This document shows positions 19,401 to 29,300 of a stretch of DNA of 64,000 bases, one piece after another. Position 1 is the stretch's first letter. Each line of letters opens with the position of its first letter. A program made the translations under genes and the position numbers. The stretch lies in assembly GCA_009377445.1 (NCBI GenBank), contig WHUA01000017.1:27267-91266 (forward strand), in the 5' to 3' direction. The notes beneath the pieces were generated by a model. The model saw nothing but the letters and a program-made list of their open reading frames with translations. It did no database searches and was not told the DNA's origin. The DNA comes from Alphaproteobacteria bacterium. GTDB taxonomy: Bacteria; Pseudomonadota; Alphaproteobacteria; UBA8366.

Positions 19401-20053
19401 CGATGAACGAAGGGTGCCTGAAGCCGATCGAGATCGTCATTCCGGAGGGATGCATGCTGCGGCCGGCCTATCCGGCAGCCGTCGTTGCGGGCAACGTCGA
19501 AACCTCGCAGTGCATTACCGACACGCTCTATGGCGCGCTCGGCGTCATGGCGGCGGCGCAAGGGACGATGAACAACATCACCTTCGGCAATGCCCGCCAC
19601 CAGTATTACGAGACCGTGTGCGGCGGTTCGGGCGCCGGGCCGGCATTCGACGGGACCTCGGCGGTCCACACCCACATGACGAATTCGCGGCTGACCGATC
19701 CTGAGGTGCTGGAATGGCGCTTTCCGGTCCTGCTGGAATGTTTCGAGATCCGCCCCGGTTCCGGCGGCAGGGGGGCGCACCGGGGCGGCGACGGGACGCG
19801 CCGGCGGCTGCGTTTCCTCGAGGAGATGGAGCTCGCCATTCTGTCGGGCCATCGCCGGGTTGCGCCGTACGGCATAGCCGGCGGCGAGGCGGGAAGCTGC
19901 GGGCGCAACTGGGTCGAGCGGGCCGGTGGCGCGCGTCACGCGATGACCGGGACCGACGCGACGGTCATGCGGCCGGGCGACGTCTTCGTGCTCGAAACCC
20001 CCGGCGGCGGCGGCTTCGGTCCGCCTGTTGCACGGCGGCAAGCCGCGGAGTGA
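16430..20053 (+). CDS. 5-oxoprolinase / hydantoinase (HyuA-HyuB fusion)
   Basis: The 1207-residue product is a single-chain ATP-dependent 5-oxoprolinase-type enzyme, which would hydrolyse 5-oxo-L-proline to glutamate; related enzymes open hydantoin rings. The order is the HyuA N-terminal domain starting WVDRGGTFTDVV, the HyuA ATPase-like domain with DMGGTSTDVA, then the HyuB half from about residue 690 (CDPVMLEVFNNLFMSIAEQMG). The HyuB half ends in the glycine-rich TPGGGGFGPP. Length and architecture match full fusion oxoprolinases. Specificity between oxoproline and hydantoin cannot be decided from sequence inspection. Confidence 0.92.
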   Translation: MTGKTWQFWVDRGGTFTDVVARRPDGRLVTHKLLSENPENYRDAAVEGIRHLLGIGKTGAIPSVAIDAIKMGTTVATNALLERKGDRTALITTKGFRDALRIGYQARPNIFDRHIVLPEMLYETVVELPERVSASGEVLLSLDAAAARRELQKVYESGIRSVAILFMHGYRFTDHERQAADIAREIGFTQVSASHWISPLMKLVGRGDTTVVDAYLSPILRRYVDQVAGEMGDTRLMFMQSNGGLTDARLFQGKDAILSGPAGGIVGAVQTAAQAGFDKIISFDMGGTSTDVAHYDGAYERAFETLVAGVRMRAPMMQIHTVAAGGGSICVFDGARYRVGPESAGANPGPACYRRGGPLTVTDCNVMLGKLHPDFFPHVFGPGQDQSLDAAAVERKFHALAAEIEQATGNRRSPQEVADGFLKIAVQNMANAIKKISIERGYDVTEYTLCCFGGAGGQHACLVADALGMTKVFIHPFAGVLSAYGMGLADIRAIREKTVEAVLDEALMPQLAAGLDSLAIAAKQEITRQGVAPEEVEIHRRVHLKYQGTDTAQVVDFADASAMAAAFQEAHRQRYGFVMSDKPLVAETAVAEAVGRSAPVAEPVSAAPAATLSVPRGRVRARMAGELRETPVYDIGDLGPGNRIDSPAVIAEPVATTVVEPGWRAEITEKGHTVMTRVVALRRSEAIGTHCDPVMLEVFNNLFMSIAEQMGVTLQNTAYSVNIKERLDFSCAVFDAEGQLIANAPHMPVHLGSMGESVRAVIVNNAGGIEPDDVYVLNAPYNGGTHLPDITVITPVFDAEGKRILFYVGSRGHHADIGGTMPGSMPPDTRTVDEEGVLIDNFKLVERGSFREKEMRALLASGRYPARNIDQNIADLKAQIAANEKGVHELRRMVEHFGLDTVVAYMGHVQDNAEESVRRVIDVLKDGSFAYEMDDGSVIKVAVSIDRERRSACVDFTGTSAQRPSNFNAPSAVCRAAVLYVFRTLVDDDIPMNEGCLKPIEIVIPEGCMLRPAYPAAVVAGNVETSQCITDTLYGALGVMAAAQGTMNNITFGNARHQYYETVCGGSGAGPAFDGTSAVHTHMTNSRLTDPEVLEWRFPVLLECFEIRPGSGGRGAHRGGDGTRRRLRFLEEMELAILSGHRRVAPYGIAGGEAGSCGRNWVERAGGARHAMTGTDATVMRPGDVFVLETPGGGGFGPPVARRQAAE

Positions 20054-20191
20054 ATTGCGTCAATGGTGTGACGGCCGTCCTTGTATCGCCCGGCATTTGA
20101 TCTAAATATGCCGCGTATTCCAGGTTGCGTGAGCCCCGCCGAACGGGGCCAGACATACGGTTGGGAGTATCCTTTGGCGCGACAAATACCC

Positions 20192-20863
20192 ATGCGGTGG
20201 GCGATCGGCGTTGTGCTGGCCGGCTTGGCGTTCGCCGGGGCGCACTTGGCCGGTGCGCACAAGGCGATGGCCGTGGCCACGGGTGGGGCAGGCGACGGCC
20301 AGCTCTCCTTTACCGTGACCCGCAACGGCGCGCCGATCGGCTCCCAAATCTATCGCATCGACCGGCAGGGCCGCCATGTCGTCGTCGACATCCACACCGA
20401 TATCGATTTCCGGCTGCTTTGGATCCCGGTTTACCGGTTCCGCCACGAATCGCGCGAGATCTGGGACGGCGACCGGCTGGTCCGGATGGTCTCGAACACC
20501 GACGACAACGGCAATCCGGTCACCCTCGACGTCAGGGCCGAAGGCCGGGTGCTGAAAGTGGGCGGCGAGGCCGGTCCGGCCGAGGTCGATTCGAGCGCCG
20601 TGCCCGCCAGTCTCTGGAATTCGGTGGTGGTGGAGCGGCAAAGGCTGCTGGATACCGTCACCGGCACGGTGTTGGCGACGAAAGTCGCCTTCCTGGGGGA
20701 CGAGGTCCTGACCGTCGCCGGTAAGTCCATCCAGACCCGGCGGTACAGACTTTCCGGCGATTACAGCCGCGACCTTTGGTACGACAGCGGTGACGGCTCG
20801 CTGGTCCGTGTCCTGTTCGAGGCCCGCGACGGCTCCGAAGTCGAATACGTCCTCGACAACTGA
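20192..20863 (+). CDS. DUF6134-like exported protein
   Basis: The 223-residue product has a probable signal peptide at the N-terminus (MRWAIGVVLAGLAFAGAHLA) followed by a beta-rich domain of repeated strands. It resembles secreted proteins annotated DUF6134, whose function is not established. The start at 20192 was preferred to an upstream ATG at 20081 because it begins the signal sequence; a TTG at 20175 is another possibility. It lies between the oxoprolinase and an FAD oxidase on the same strand, but nothing in it indicates a linked pathway. Confidence 0.65.
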   Translation: MRWAIGVVLAGLAFAGAHLAGAHKAMAVATGGAGDGQLSFTVTRNGAPIGSQIYRIDRQGRHVVVDIHTDIDFRLLWIPVYRFRHESREIWDGDRLVRMVSNTDDNGNPVTLDVRAEGRVLKVGGEAGPAEVDSSAVPASLWNSVVVERQRLLDTVTGTVLATKVAFLGDEVLTVAGKSIQTRRYRLSGDYSRDLWYDSGDGSLVRVLFEARDGSEVEYVLDN

Positions 20864-20938
20864 GAGCACGGCTTTCTACCCTCTCTTGCCGCCAGTTGAA
20901 CCGGCCGGTGCCCGGGACTACTGTCATGCCGAGCGTCG

Positions 20939-22369
20939 ATGGCGCCGGTCGAGAGGTACAGCGTGACCCCCGTTACGGCAGATACCGCCCGAGTAGCAGT
21001 GGATTCCGCGTTTCTGGCGGCGCTTTCGGGCATTCTTGGCGACCGCATGTCGACCGCCTTGGCGGTCCGTGAGCACCACGGCAGCGGCGAGGACTATTTC
21101 CCGGTCGTTCCGCCGGACGCGGTCTGCTTCGTTGAGACCAGCGAGGAAGTAAGCGCCGTCGTGCGACTCTGCGCCGAGCGCCGCGTTCCGGTCATTCCCT
21201 ACGGTACTGGCACCTCGCTCGAAGGGCATGTCCAGGCCCTGCATGGCGGCGTCTGCATCGACCTCACGCGCATGAACGCCGTGCTCGAGGTCAATGCACA
21301 GGACCTTGATTGCCGGGTGCAGGCGGGCGTTACCCGCAAGCAGCTCAACGAATACCTGCGCGACACCGGGCTGTTCTTTCCGATCGACCCCGGCGCGGAC
21401 GCCTCGCTCGGCGGCATGGCGGCGACGCGCGCGAGCGGCACCAATGCCGTGCGCTACGGCACCATGCGCGAGAACGTGATGGGCCTGACCGTGGTGCTGC
21501 CCGACGGCCGCATCGTGCGCACCGGCGGACGGGCGCGGAAATCGGCGGCGGGATACGACCTGACCCGCCTCTACGTCGGCTCTGAAGGGACGCTCGGCGT
21601 CATCACCGAGGTGCAGCTTCGCCTTTACGGCATTCCCGAGGCGGTCACGTCGGCCGTCTGTCAGTTTCCGACGCTGGCGGATGCGGTGAACACGGTAATA
21701 CTGACGATCCAGTCGGGGATTCCGGTCGCCCGCATCGAGCTTCTGGACGAGGTCCAGATGCGGGCCTGCATCGCCTATTCCAAGCTCCAGGGCTACGAAG
21801 CGCGCCCGACTCTGTTCTTCGAGTTCCACGGCACGCAGGCATCCGCCGCCGAGCAGGCCGAGATGGTCAAGGCGATCTCCAATGACTTCGGTGGTAGCGC
21901 GTTCCGATGGACCGCCCAGGCAGAGGAGCGAACCAGGCTCTGGCAGGCCCGGCACGACGCCTATTACGCCGCCATTGCGCTTTCACCGGGCAAGAAAGGG
22001 ATCGCCACCGATGCCTGCGTGCCGATATCGCGGCTGGCCGATTGCATCGTCGAGACGCGCGCCGACATCGATCGGTCGGACCTTGTCGCGCCGATCGTTG
22101 GCCATGTCGGCGACGGCAATTTCCACCTGGTGATCATCGTCGATCCGAACGATGCCGAGGAGATGCACCGCGCGCACGCGCTCAATGAACGGCTGATCGA
22201 GCGGACGCTCGCTTTCGGCGGAACCTGTACGGGCGAGCACGGCGTCGGCCAGGGCAAAATGCAGTTCCTGACGGCGGAGCACGGCGAAGCCGTCAGCGTA
22301 ATGCGGGCGCTCAAGCAGGCGCTCGACCCGCAGAACATCATGAACCCGGGGAAAATCCTGCGTTTTTGA
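20939..22369 (+). CDS. FAD-linked 2-hydroxyacid oxidase/dehydrogenase, GlcD / D-lactate dehydrogenase type
   Basis: The 476-residue protein of the PCMH-type FAD-binding family oxidises a 2-hydroxyacid, probably D-lactate or glycolate, and passes electrons to a quinone or cytochrome. The N-terminal FAD domain (about 60-240) contains IPYGTGTSLEGH and DPGADASLGGMAATRASG. The C-terminal cap ends with the family motif VGHVGDGNFH, then GEHGVGQGK and NPGKIL. The single-gene organisation without glcE or glcF favours a D-lactate dehydrogenase-like enzyme over glycolate oxidase subunit GlcD. Confidence 0.85.
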   Translation: MAPVERYSVTPVTADTARVAVDSAFLAALSGILGDRMSTALAVREHHGSGEDYFPVVPPDAVCFVETSEEVSAVVRLCAERRVPVIPYGTGTSLEGHVQALHGGVCIDLTRMNAVLEVNAQDLDCRVQAGVTRKQLNEYLRDTGLFFPIDPGADASLGGMAATRASGTNAVRYGTMRENVMGLTVVLPDGRIVRTGGRARKSAAGYDLTRLYVGSEGTLGVITEVQLRLYGIPEAVTSAVCQFPTLADAVNTVILTIQSGIPVARIELLDEVQMRACIAYSKLQGYEARPTLFFEFHGTQASAAEQAEMVKAISNDFGGSAFRWTAQAEERTRLWQARHDAYYAAIALSPGKKGIATDACVPISRLADCIVETRADIDRSDLVAPIVGHVGDGNFHLVIIVDPNDAEEMHRAHALNERLIERTLAFGGTCTGEHGVGQGKMQFLTAEHGEAVSVMRALKQALDPQNIMNPGKILRF

Positions 22370-22520
22370 CGCCCGTCCGCCGCGCCACGGCCGGCCGGAA
22401 GGCCCGAATTTACTGCCGGCCGCCGATAGGCTACATAATTGGAAGAAATCCCCTCAATTTTTTTGGCCGAAGCCGTTCCGGCCCGGCTGCCAACTCTAAC
22501 GTACGAACGGGAGAAAACCG

Positions 22521-23717
22521 GTGTCGAGCAACAGCTTGCCTCTCTCACGGTTCAAAGTCATCGACCTCACGGCCCATCGCGCCGGTCCGACGGCGGTTCG
22601 CCAGCTTGCGGATTGGGGCGCAGAAACCATCAAGATCGAAGCGCCGGTCGCAATCAACAAGGATAAGGGCGGCCTGATCGGCTCGCGGCATGGCTTCGAC
22701 CTGCAAAACCTGCACCGCAACAAGCGGAGCCTGACGCTCGACCTCAAGAGCGACGCCGGCAAGGAAGTCTTCTTCGACCTGGTCAAGAACTCGGACGTGG
22801 TGGTCGAGAACTTCCGCTCGGCGGTGAAGCATCGCCTCGGCATCGACTACGAGGCTTGTCAGAAAGTGAATCCGCGCATCGTATACGGCAGCATCGCCGG
22901 CTTCGGCCAGACCGGGCCCTACGGCAAGCGGCCCGGCGTCGATCAGATCGCCCAGGGCATGGGCGGGCTTATGTCCGTGACCGGCATCCCCGGCCAGGGG
23001 CCGGTTCGTGTCGGTATCCCGATCTGCGACCTGACCGCCGGCTTGTTCCTCGCGCAGGGCATCCTCATCGCGCTGCTGGAGCGCGAGGTCTCCGGTAAAG
23101 GACAATGGGTCCATACCTCCCTGCTGCAGGCCATGATCTCGATGATGGATTTCCAGGCAGCCCGGTATCTCAAGGACGGCGAGGTGCCGAAGCAGGAGGG
23201 CAACAACCACCCGACCGGCATTCCGACCGGCGTATTCCCGACCGCGGACGGCCATATCAACATCGCCGCGTCCGGCACGGTTCTGTTCGATCGGCTATGC
23301 AAGGCGATGGGCGCGCCGGAACTGGTGACGGACGAGCGCTATAACTCCTTCGACGCCCGCCGCAAGAATCGCGACGAGCTCAACGAGAAAATCTCCTCCT
23401 TCACCAAGAAAAAGCCGAGCCAGTATTGGGTCGATCTCCTGAACGAGACCGGCGTGCCGTGCGGGCCGATCTACAACGTGAAGCAGGTGTTCGACGACCC
23501 GCAGGTCAAGCATCTCGGGATGGCGGTTCCGATGGAGAGCCCAAAGCTGGGAACCGTTTCCATCGTCGGCCAGCCGATCATGATGGAGCGCACGCCGCAG
23601 CCGAAGAAGATGCGGCGGGCGACACCGGAGATGGGCGAGCACAGCGACGAGGTTCTGGCGGAGCTGGGCTACAGCAAGGACAAGATCGCCACGCTTCGCA
23701 GCAAGAACGTCATTTGA
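22521..23717 (+). CDS. Family III CoA-transferase (CaiB/Frc type)
   Basis: The 398-residue family III CoA-transferase moves CoA between carboxylic acids through an aspartyl-CoA intermediate. The predicted catalytic Asp170 lies in IPICDLTAGLFLAQG, and the N-terminal VIDLTAHRAGPTAVRQLADWGAE segment is the usual CoA-binding entry. Translation appears to begin at GTG 22521, 7 nt after a GGGAG ribosome site. The next gene, an enoyl-CoA hydratase-like enzyme, follows after 53 bp, so the pair probably acts on the same acyl-CoA; the substrate is unknown. Confidence 0.9.
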   Translation: MSSNSLPLSRFKVIDLTAHRAGPTAVRQLADWGAETIKIEAPVAINKDKGGLIGSRHGFDLQNLHRNKRSLTLDLKSDAGKEVFFDLVKNSDVVVENFRSAVKHRLGIDYEACQKVNPRIVYGSIAGFGQTGPYGKRPGVDQIAQGMGGLMSVTGIPGQGPVRVGIPICDLTAGLFLAQGILIALLEREVSGKGQWVHTSLLQAMISMMDFQAARYLKDGEVPKQEGNNHPTGIPTGVFPTADGHINIAASGTVLFDRLCKAMGAPELVTDERYNSFDARRKNRDELNEKISSFTKKKPSQYWVDLLNETGVPCGPIYNVKQVFDDPQVKHLGMAVPMESPKLGTVSIVGQPIMMERTPQPKKMRRATPEMGEHSDEVLAELGYSKDKIATLRSKNVI

Positions 23718-23770
23718 TCCGGCAGCGCGGCTTTGCCGCGCCCGGCAACGCGACAATCCAAGAGGACGAC

Positions 23771-24565
23771 ATGAAACTCGATACCGACAAGATGATCGCC
23801 GAAAAGAAGAACGGCGTTGGCTGGATGACCTTCAACAATCCCGCGCGCCGAAACGCGACCTCGCTCGAGATGTGGCAGGCGATCGGCGTGATCATGAACG
23901 ACTTCGCGCGCGACCCGTCGGTCAAGTGCTGCGTCATGAAGGGCGCGGGCGACAAGGCCTTCGTCTCCGGCGCCGACATCTCCCAGTTCAAGGAGAAGCG
24001 CAGCGACGCCGACGCCGCGGCGCAATACGACCGGATCTCGGAGGAAGCCCGGCGGGGGCTGGTGAATTTCCAGAAGCCGCTCATCGCCATGATCCGCGGC
24101 TATTGCCTCGGCGGCGGCCTCGGCGTCGCCATGAACGCCGACTTCCGCATCGCGACCGAGGACTCCCAGTTCGGCATTCCCGCCGCACGGCTCGGCATCG
24201 CCTACACCTTCGAGAACATCAAGCGGCTGGTCGGTCTCGTCGGGCCGTCCTTCGCGAAGGAGATCCTGATCACGGCGCGCCGGTTGAGCGCGGCGGAAGC
24301 CTATCAGATCGGGCTCATCAACCGGGTCGTTCCCGTGAACAAGCTCGAGGAGACGGTGGCGGAATTTACCGACGCCATTACTATGAACGCGCCGCTCTCC
24401 ATGAAGGCGTCGAAGCTGATCATCGCGGAAATTCTCAAGGACAAGGACGAGCGCGATTACGACATGATCGATGGGCTCAAGCGCGAGTGCTTCGACAGCA
24501 ACGACTACAAGGAAGGGCGCGAAGCCTTCATGGAAAAGCGCAAGCCGGCCTTTACCGGCACCTGA
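23771..24565 (+). CDS. Enoyl-CoA hydratase/isomerase-family (crotonase) protein
   Basis: The 264-residue crotonase-fold enzyme probably hydrates, isomerises or otherwise processes an acyl-CoA made by the preceding CoA-transferase. The oxyanion-hole regions are visible: GDKAFVSGADISQF near 60-75, and IRGYCLGGGLGVAMNADFRIA near 105-125. The ATG at 23771 is preceded by AGAGGA. The reaction cannot be assigned, because crotonase paralogues differ mainly in a few active-site acids. Confidence 0.88.
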   Translation: MKLDTDKMIAEKKNGVGWMTFNNPARRNATSLEMWQAIGVIMNDFARDPSVKCCVMKGAGDKAFVSGADISQFKEKRSDADAAAQYDRISEEARRGLVNFQKPLIAMIRGYCLGGGLGVAMNADFRIATEDSQFGIPAARLGIAYTFENIKRLVGLVGPSFAKEILITARRLSAAEAYQIGLINRVVPVNKLEETVAEFTDAITMNAPLSMKASKLIIAEILKDKDERDYDMIDGLKRECFDSNDYKEGREAFMEKRKPAFTGT

Positions 24566-24613
24566 GATCGCTGAGTCGGGTGTCGGAAGGGAGCACGCGA
24601 CGGTGCGTCGCCG

Positions 24614-26206
24614 ATGCTGAACGAACGGGTGCCCCGGCTGCTGACGGTACTTGCGGTGAGTGCGGCCTTCAATGCCGCACTCACTTTGCAAAACGCGTGG
24701 CCCAGCCTGTGGGTCACGATCGGCGCCGGGGTATCGGTCGAGCTGCTTGTTCTGCTCGTCTTTCTGGCGTTTTGTTTGGAGCGCAGGGCGGAGCTCGGCC
24801 GGCCGCTCGCCTGGTGCCTCGCGGTAACGCTCTTTCTGCTGATCGCCGGCCGCTACGCCGCCGTGACGGCGCATTCCTTGTTCGGGCGTCCGATAAATCT
24901 CTATTTCGACCTGCCGCACCTGCCCGAGGTGGCCGCCATGACCGTGGGCGCCCGTTCCGCGTCGGAAATCCTCGGAATCGCCGCGGCTGCGCTGGCCATA
25001 CCCGTAATGCTACTGCTGTCGATCCATTGGGGCGTCGGCGCCATCGCGCGATGCCTCTCGGACAAGCCGCTGCGCCGTGCGACCGGCGGCATTGCGGCCG
25101 CGGGCATCGTCTTCTTCTTTGCGTCGTCACTGCCCGCGTTCCAATGGGCGGGCAGGGGCTTTGCCTTTCCGGTCTCGACGGTATACGCGGAACAGGCCAA
25201 ATTCCTGGCGGAGGCGCTGATCGGTCCGCGCGACGACAGGTTGGTGTCGCCTCCGGGGCCGCCGGCGGATCCTGCGGCACTGAATGGCGCGGACGTCTTC
25301 GTGATCTTCCTGGAGTCCTATGGCGAGGTCGCCTACCGCCTGCCCGACATCTCCGGTGAAATCCGCGTCCGCGCCGCCGAGGCCGGCCGGCATTTGTCCG
25401 CCAAGGGCTGGCATGTCGTCTCGGGCTTGTTCGAATCGCCGACCTTCGGCGGCGCGTCCTGGCTGGCGCATTCCAGCTTTCTAACCGGCACGACGGTATC
25501 GGAGAACCGCGACTATGAACTGCTCCTTAGCAGCGATCGGACGAGCTTCGTCCGCGATTTCGCAGAGGCCGGCTACCGCACCGTCGCGCTGATGCCCGGA
25601 TTGAAGCTGGCCTGGCCGGAGGGCAAGTTCTACGGCTTCGACAAGATCTACGCCGCGGCCGACCTGGACTATGCCGGGCCGCCTTTCGGATGGTGGGAAA
25701 TCCCCGATCAGTTCTCGCTCGGGAGGCTCGATGAGCGGGAGATACGGGCGACCGGCCGCAAGCCGCTTTTCGTGGTCTACCCGACGATCATGAGCCACAT
25801 GCCGTTCGCGCCGGTGCCGCCCTATCTCGCGGATTGGGCGCGCGCGATCGAACCTGAGGCCTATGCGCGGGCGCCGGACAATTCGCGCGAGCCGCTGGGC
25901 GATTGGAACGCGGCGCGTGCGGCCTACCGGGAGGCGATGCTATATAACCTCGCGATGATCGAAGGCTTTCTTGCGGAGCGAGCGCCGGAAAATGCACTGG
26001 TTGTCGTGCTCGGCGATCATCAGCCGCCTGGTCTCGTCAGCGGCGCGGGTGCGAGCCGGCTGGTGCCGGTTCATGTGTTCTCGCGGGACGCAGCGCGCAT
26101 CGCCGGGTTTCGCGAGGCCGGATTGAAGGATGGCTTCGTGCCTTCCGGCAATGCTCTCGGCGACTTCGCCGCGTTGCACCGCCGCTTCGCAGACGCCCTA
26201 AAATAG
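24614..26206 (+). CDS. Membrane-anchored sulfatase/alkaline-phosphatase-superfamily enzyme (LtaS/phosphoethanolamine-transferase-like)
   Basis: The 530-residue product has an N-terminal block of four or five transmembrane helices (to about residue 190) and a periplasmic sulfatase-fold domain. The catalytic-type motifs are DVFVIFLESYG (metal-binding acid), FGGASWLAHSSFLTG (region of the Ser/Thr nucleophile), VYPTIMSHMPF and LGDHQPPG (metal ligands). By analogy with LtaS, OpgB and EptA it would transfer or hydrolyse a phospho- or sulfo-group on a cell-envelope glycan or lipid. Which one is not determinable here. Confidence 0.8.
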   Translation: MLNERVPRLLTVLAVSAAFNAALTLQNAWPSLWVTIGAGVSVELLVLLVFLAFCLERRAELGRPLAWCLAVTLFLLIAGRYAAVTAHSLFGRPINLYFDLPHLPEVAAMTVGARSASEILGIAAAALAIPVMLLLSIHWGVGAIARCLSDKPLRRATGGIAAAGIVFFFASSLPAFQWAGRGFAFPVSTVYAEQAKFLAEALIGPRDDRLVSPPGPPADPAALNGADVFVIFLESYGEVAYRLPDISGEIRVRAAEAGRHLSAKGWHVVSGLFESPTFGGASWLAHSSFLTGTTVSENRDYELLLSSDRTSFVRDFAEAGYRTVALMPGLKLAWPEGKFYGFDKIYAAADLDYAGPPFGWWEIPDQFSLGRLDEREIRATGRKPLFVVYPTIMSHMPFAPVPPYLADWARAIEPEAYARAPDNSREPLGDWNAARAAYREAMLYNLAMIEGFLAERAPENALVVVLGDHQPPGLVSGAGASRLVPVHVFSRDAARIAGFREAGLKDGFVPSGNALGDFAALHRRFADALK

Positions 26207-26329
26207 CCGCGGCGCAGGCATAAATCAGGCAGATGGAAACGGTTTGATCGGCTGCCGTCGAACCCTTAGTTTATCGCTATCGTTCTGGCCGAGCCGGATC
26301 GTGGCGCTTCAGCCGAGAGGGGTTGATTT

Positions 26330-29300
26330 GTGAAGAAGCTGCTGATTGGCCTGATCGCCGTCGGTGTTTTGTTGATTGCAGCGATCTTGATCGCGCCGAG
26401 CTTCGTCGACTGGAATGCCCACAAGCAGGAAATCACCGCGATGGTGCGGGAGGCGACCGGGCGGGACCTGGCGATCCGCGGCAACATCGACGTCACGATC
26501 CTGCCGAGCCCGGCATTGCGCGTCGAAGACGTGCGTCTGTCGAGCATCGAAGGCGCGGTTTCGCCGGAGATGGTCCGGCTCCCCGAAGCGCGCATCAGCT
26601 TTGCTTTTGCACCTCTGCTCGAAGGCCGCCTCTCCACCGTCGTGACGATGGTGCGCCCTACGGTCAATCTCGAGAAGCTGAAGGATGGCCGCGTCAATTG
26701 GAACTTCGCCGCCAAGCAAGAGCAAGTGCCGGCCGAGCAGCAAAGCGCCGATGAGCCCGGAAGCGGACTTCCCTTCGACGTGAAGCTGGACAGCTTTCGT
26801 ATCGTGAACGGCACGGTCAGCTATCACGATGCATCCACCGGGACTCTCGAAAGAATGGAGAGCCTCAATACCGAGATTTCCTTCGACTCGCTGCGCGGGC
26901 CCTTTCGCATCGATGGCGCGGCAAGCGTGCACGGCATTCCGATCGTATTGCGCGCATCGACCGGGGTGATCAAGCCGGAAGCGCCGCTGTTCGTGATGGC
27001 GGAGGTGACGACCGCCGACGGGGACTCGAAGCTGCGGCTGAACGGCACCGTCTCCGCGCCTGACGGCGCTTCGGCGGTCAATGGAGAGCTCGAGGCGACT
27101 TCCAAGAGCGTCGCATCCTTCGTCAAGTCCATCTTCCACATGAGCGCGCCGGGTGTATTCGATCAGCCGTTTACGCTGCGCGGGAACCTGGCGGGTTCGG
27201 AAAAGGCCGTGTCGCTGAGCGCCATCGAAATCGAGTTTGGCGACGCCCGGGCCACCGGCGAATTCACGGCAGAATTGGGCGACGCGCCGCGGCTGACCGG
27301 ATTGGTCCGGAGCGGCAACCTCAATCTCGACGCATTCCTCGACGGCGGAAAGCCCGCCGACGCGGCGCCCGCTGCGGCCGCCGGGAAAAATCCCGGAACC
27401 CCGGCTTCGGGGCCGGCGAGCGATCCGCAGGCGAAAGATCCGGTGGAAACGCCATTTTCCTTGCCGGCGAATCTCGACGCTTCTCTGACCATTGCCGCCG
27501 ATATCATTCAGTTCAACGGCGCATTGGTTCGCGATCTGGCGGTCAAGGCGGCGCTCAAGGACGGCCGCGCCGCTATCGAGGACATCAGCGCGGTAATGCC
27601 AGGCAATTCTTTCGTCGCCGTGAAGGGCGGCATCGCGGCAGTCGACGGAAAGCCGGACCTGGACCTTCATGTTTCAAGCCGATCCGACAATCTCCGCGAA
27701 ATTCTCGAATGGGTAGGGGTGGATATCGGCTCCGTGCCGGCCGATCGCCTGCGCCGGTTCTCACTGTCCACCACCGTGACCGGCGCGCCGAAGAATCTCA
27801 CCGCCAAAGACATCAAAATGCAGCTCGACTCGAGCAATTTGACCGGCGGATTGGCGCTGGTGTTGCGGGATCGTCCGGCATTCGGGTTGCGTCTCGTCGT
27901 CGACCGAGTGAATCTGGATGCGTATGTCGCGGGCAGAGACAGCGCGATGCAGCCGGCGCCTGCGCCATCCTCCACGGCCGACACGGCCGCAAAGCAGGAC
28001 GCAGGGCAATCGGGAGGTTTGGGGGGCCTGGAAGACGCGTTGCGCGTCCTCGAACGCTTCGATGCGAACATCGACGCCACGATCAAGAGCCTGATCGTGG
28101 CGCGCACGCCAGCGACCGACCTGCGCGCGGATTTCACGATTTTGAACGGTGGCCTCGAAATCCGGCACGCGGGAATCGGCGATCTCGCTGGCTTGCGCGG
28201 CTCGATAAAAGGCAGGCTCGACCGGTCGAAGGACCAGCCTTCGATCGACGCGGATTACACGGTCGAAGTTACGGACGTTGCGCGTTTCGCGCGCTTCGTC
28301 GACCGTCCGCAATTGATGAATCACAAGGGCAATGGCCGGCTCGCCTCATCCGGCAAGCTCGCGGGCAACCTGGAACGCATGGTCGTCACGGCGCGTCTGG
28401 AGGGGCTGGGCGTCACGGTGGATATCGACGGCGCGGCGACGGCGTTGCTCGCCGCACCGGAATTCAAGCTTGCGACATCGGTCCGTTCGCCGGAGCTCGT
28501 GCAACTGGTGCGGCTCGGCATGGAGGATTACTCCCCGGCCGCCGGCAAGCTCGGTCCGGTCGACGTGTCCTTCCGGCTGGAAGGGTCGCGGAATCACGTC
28601 AAGGCCGACGCCATTAATGGCCACGCGGGGCCGGTCGCCTTGCGCGGGCTCGCTGAAGTTACGCTGGGCGAGCCGCGACCTAAGCTTCGCGCCGTGATCA
28701 GCACGAGCGAGGTATCGCTGGACCTGTTCCTGCCGCCCGAAAGCAGGCGTCGCTCGGATGCCACGCCCGAGTACCGCATCATTCCCGCCGCGGCGAGCGG
28801 GACGACCGCGCCGTCGCCGTCGCGGTGGTCGTCCGACCCGATCGACATTGCGATGCTCGAAGCGTTCGACGCGGAAGTCGATCTCGACATGGCCGTGCTG
28901 GCGAAGGACCCCTATCGCCTCAAGGATTCGAAGCTGCGGGTCCGGCTGGACGAAGGCAAGCTGTCGCTGGAGCGGTTCCACGCGAATTTCTCGGCCGGGA
29001 CGGTGACGGTGACGGGCTCCTTGGCCGCCGAGCAACGGAAGATCGCCGGAACGCTCAATGCCAGCCTGAACGGCGTCGAGGTCTCCGATCTCGTCGTGGC
29101 CCTGCGCAACTATCAGGCCCGGTTGGGGCCGGTTCGGTTCGGCGCGAAGATGCGCGGCCCGGTCACCGTGACGGCCACCCTGAATACGCTCGGCGGAAGC
29201 GAGCGCGAGTTCGTCAGCGGGCTGGCCGGCTCGGCCCGGATTGCCGGCCAACTGAACACCGAGATGTCGAGCGAGACGCGGCAGGCGGGCGCCGTCGCCG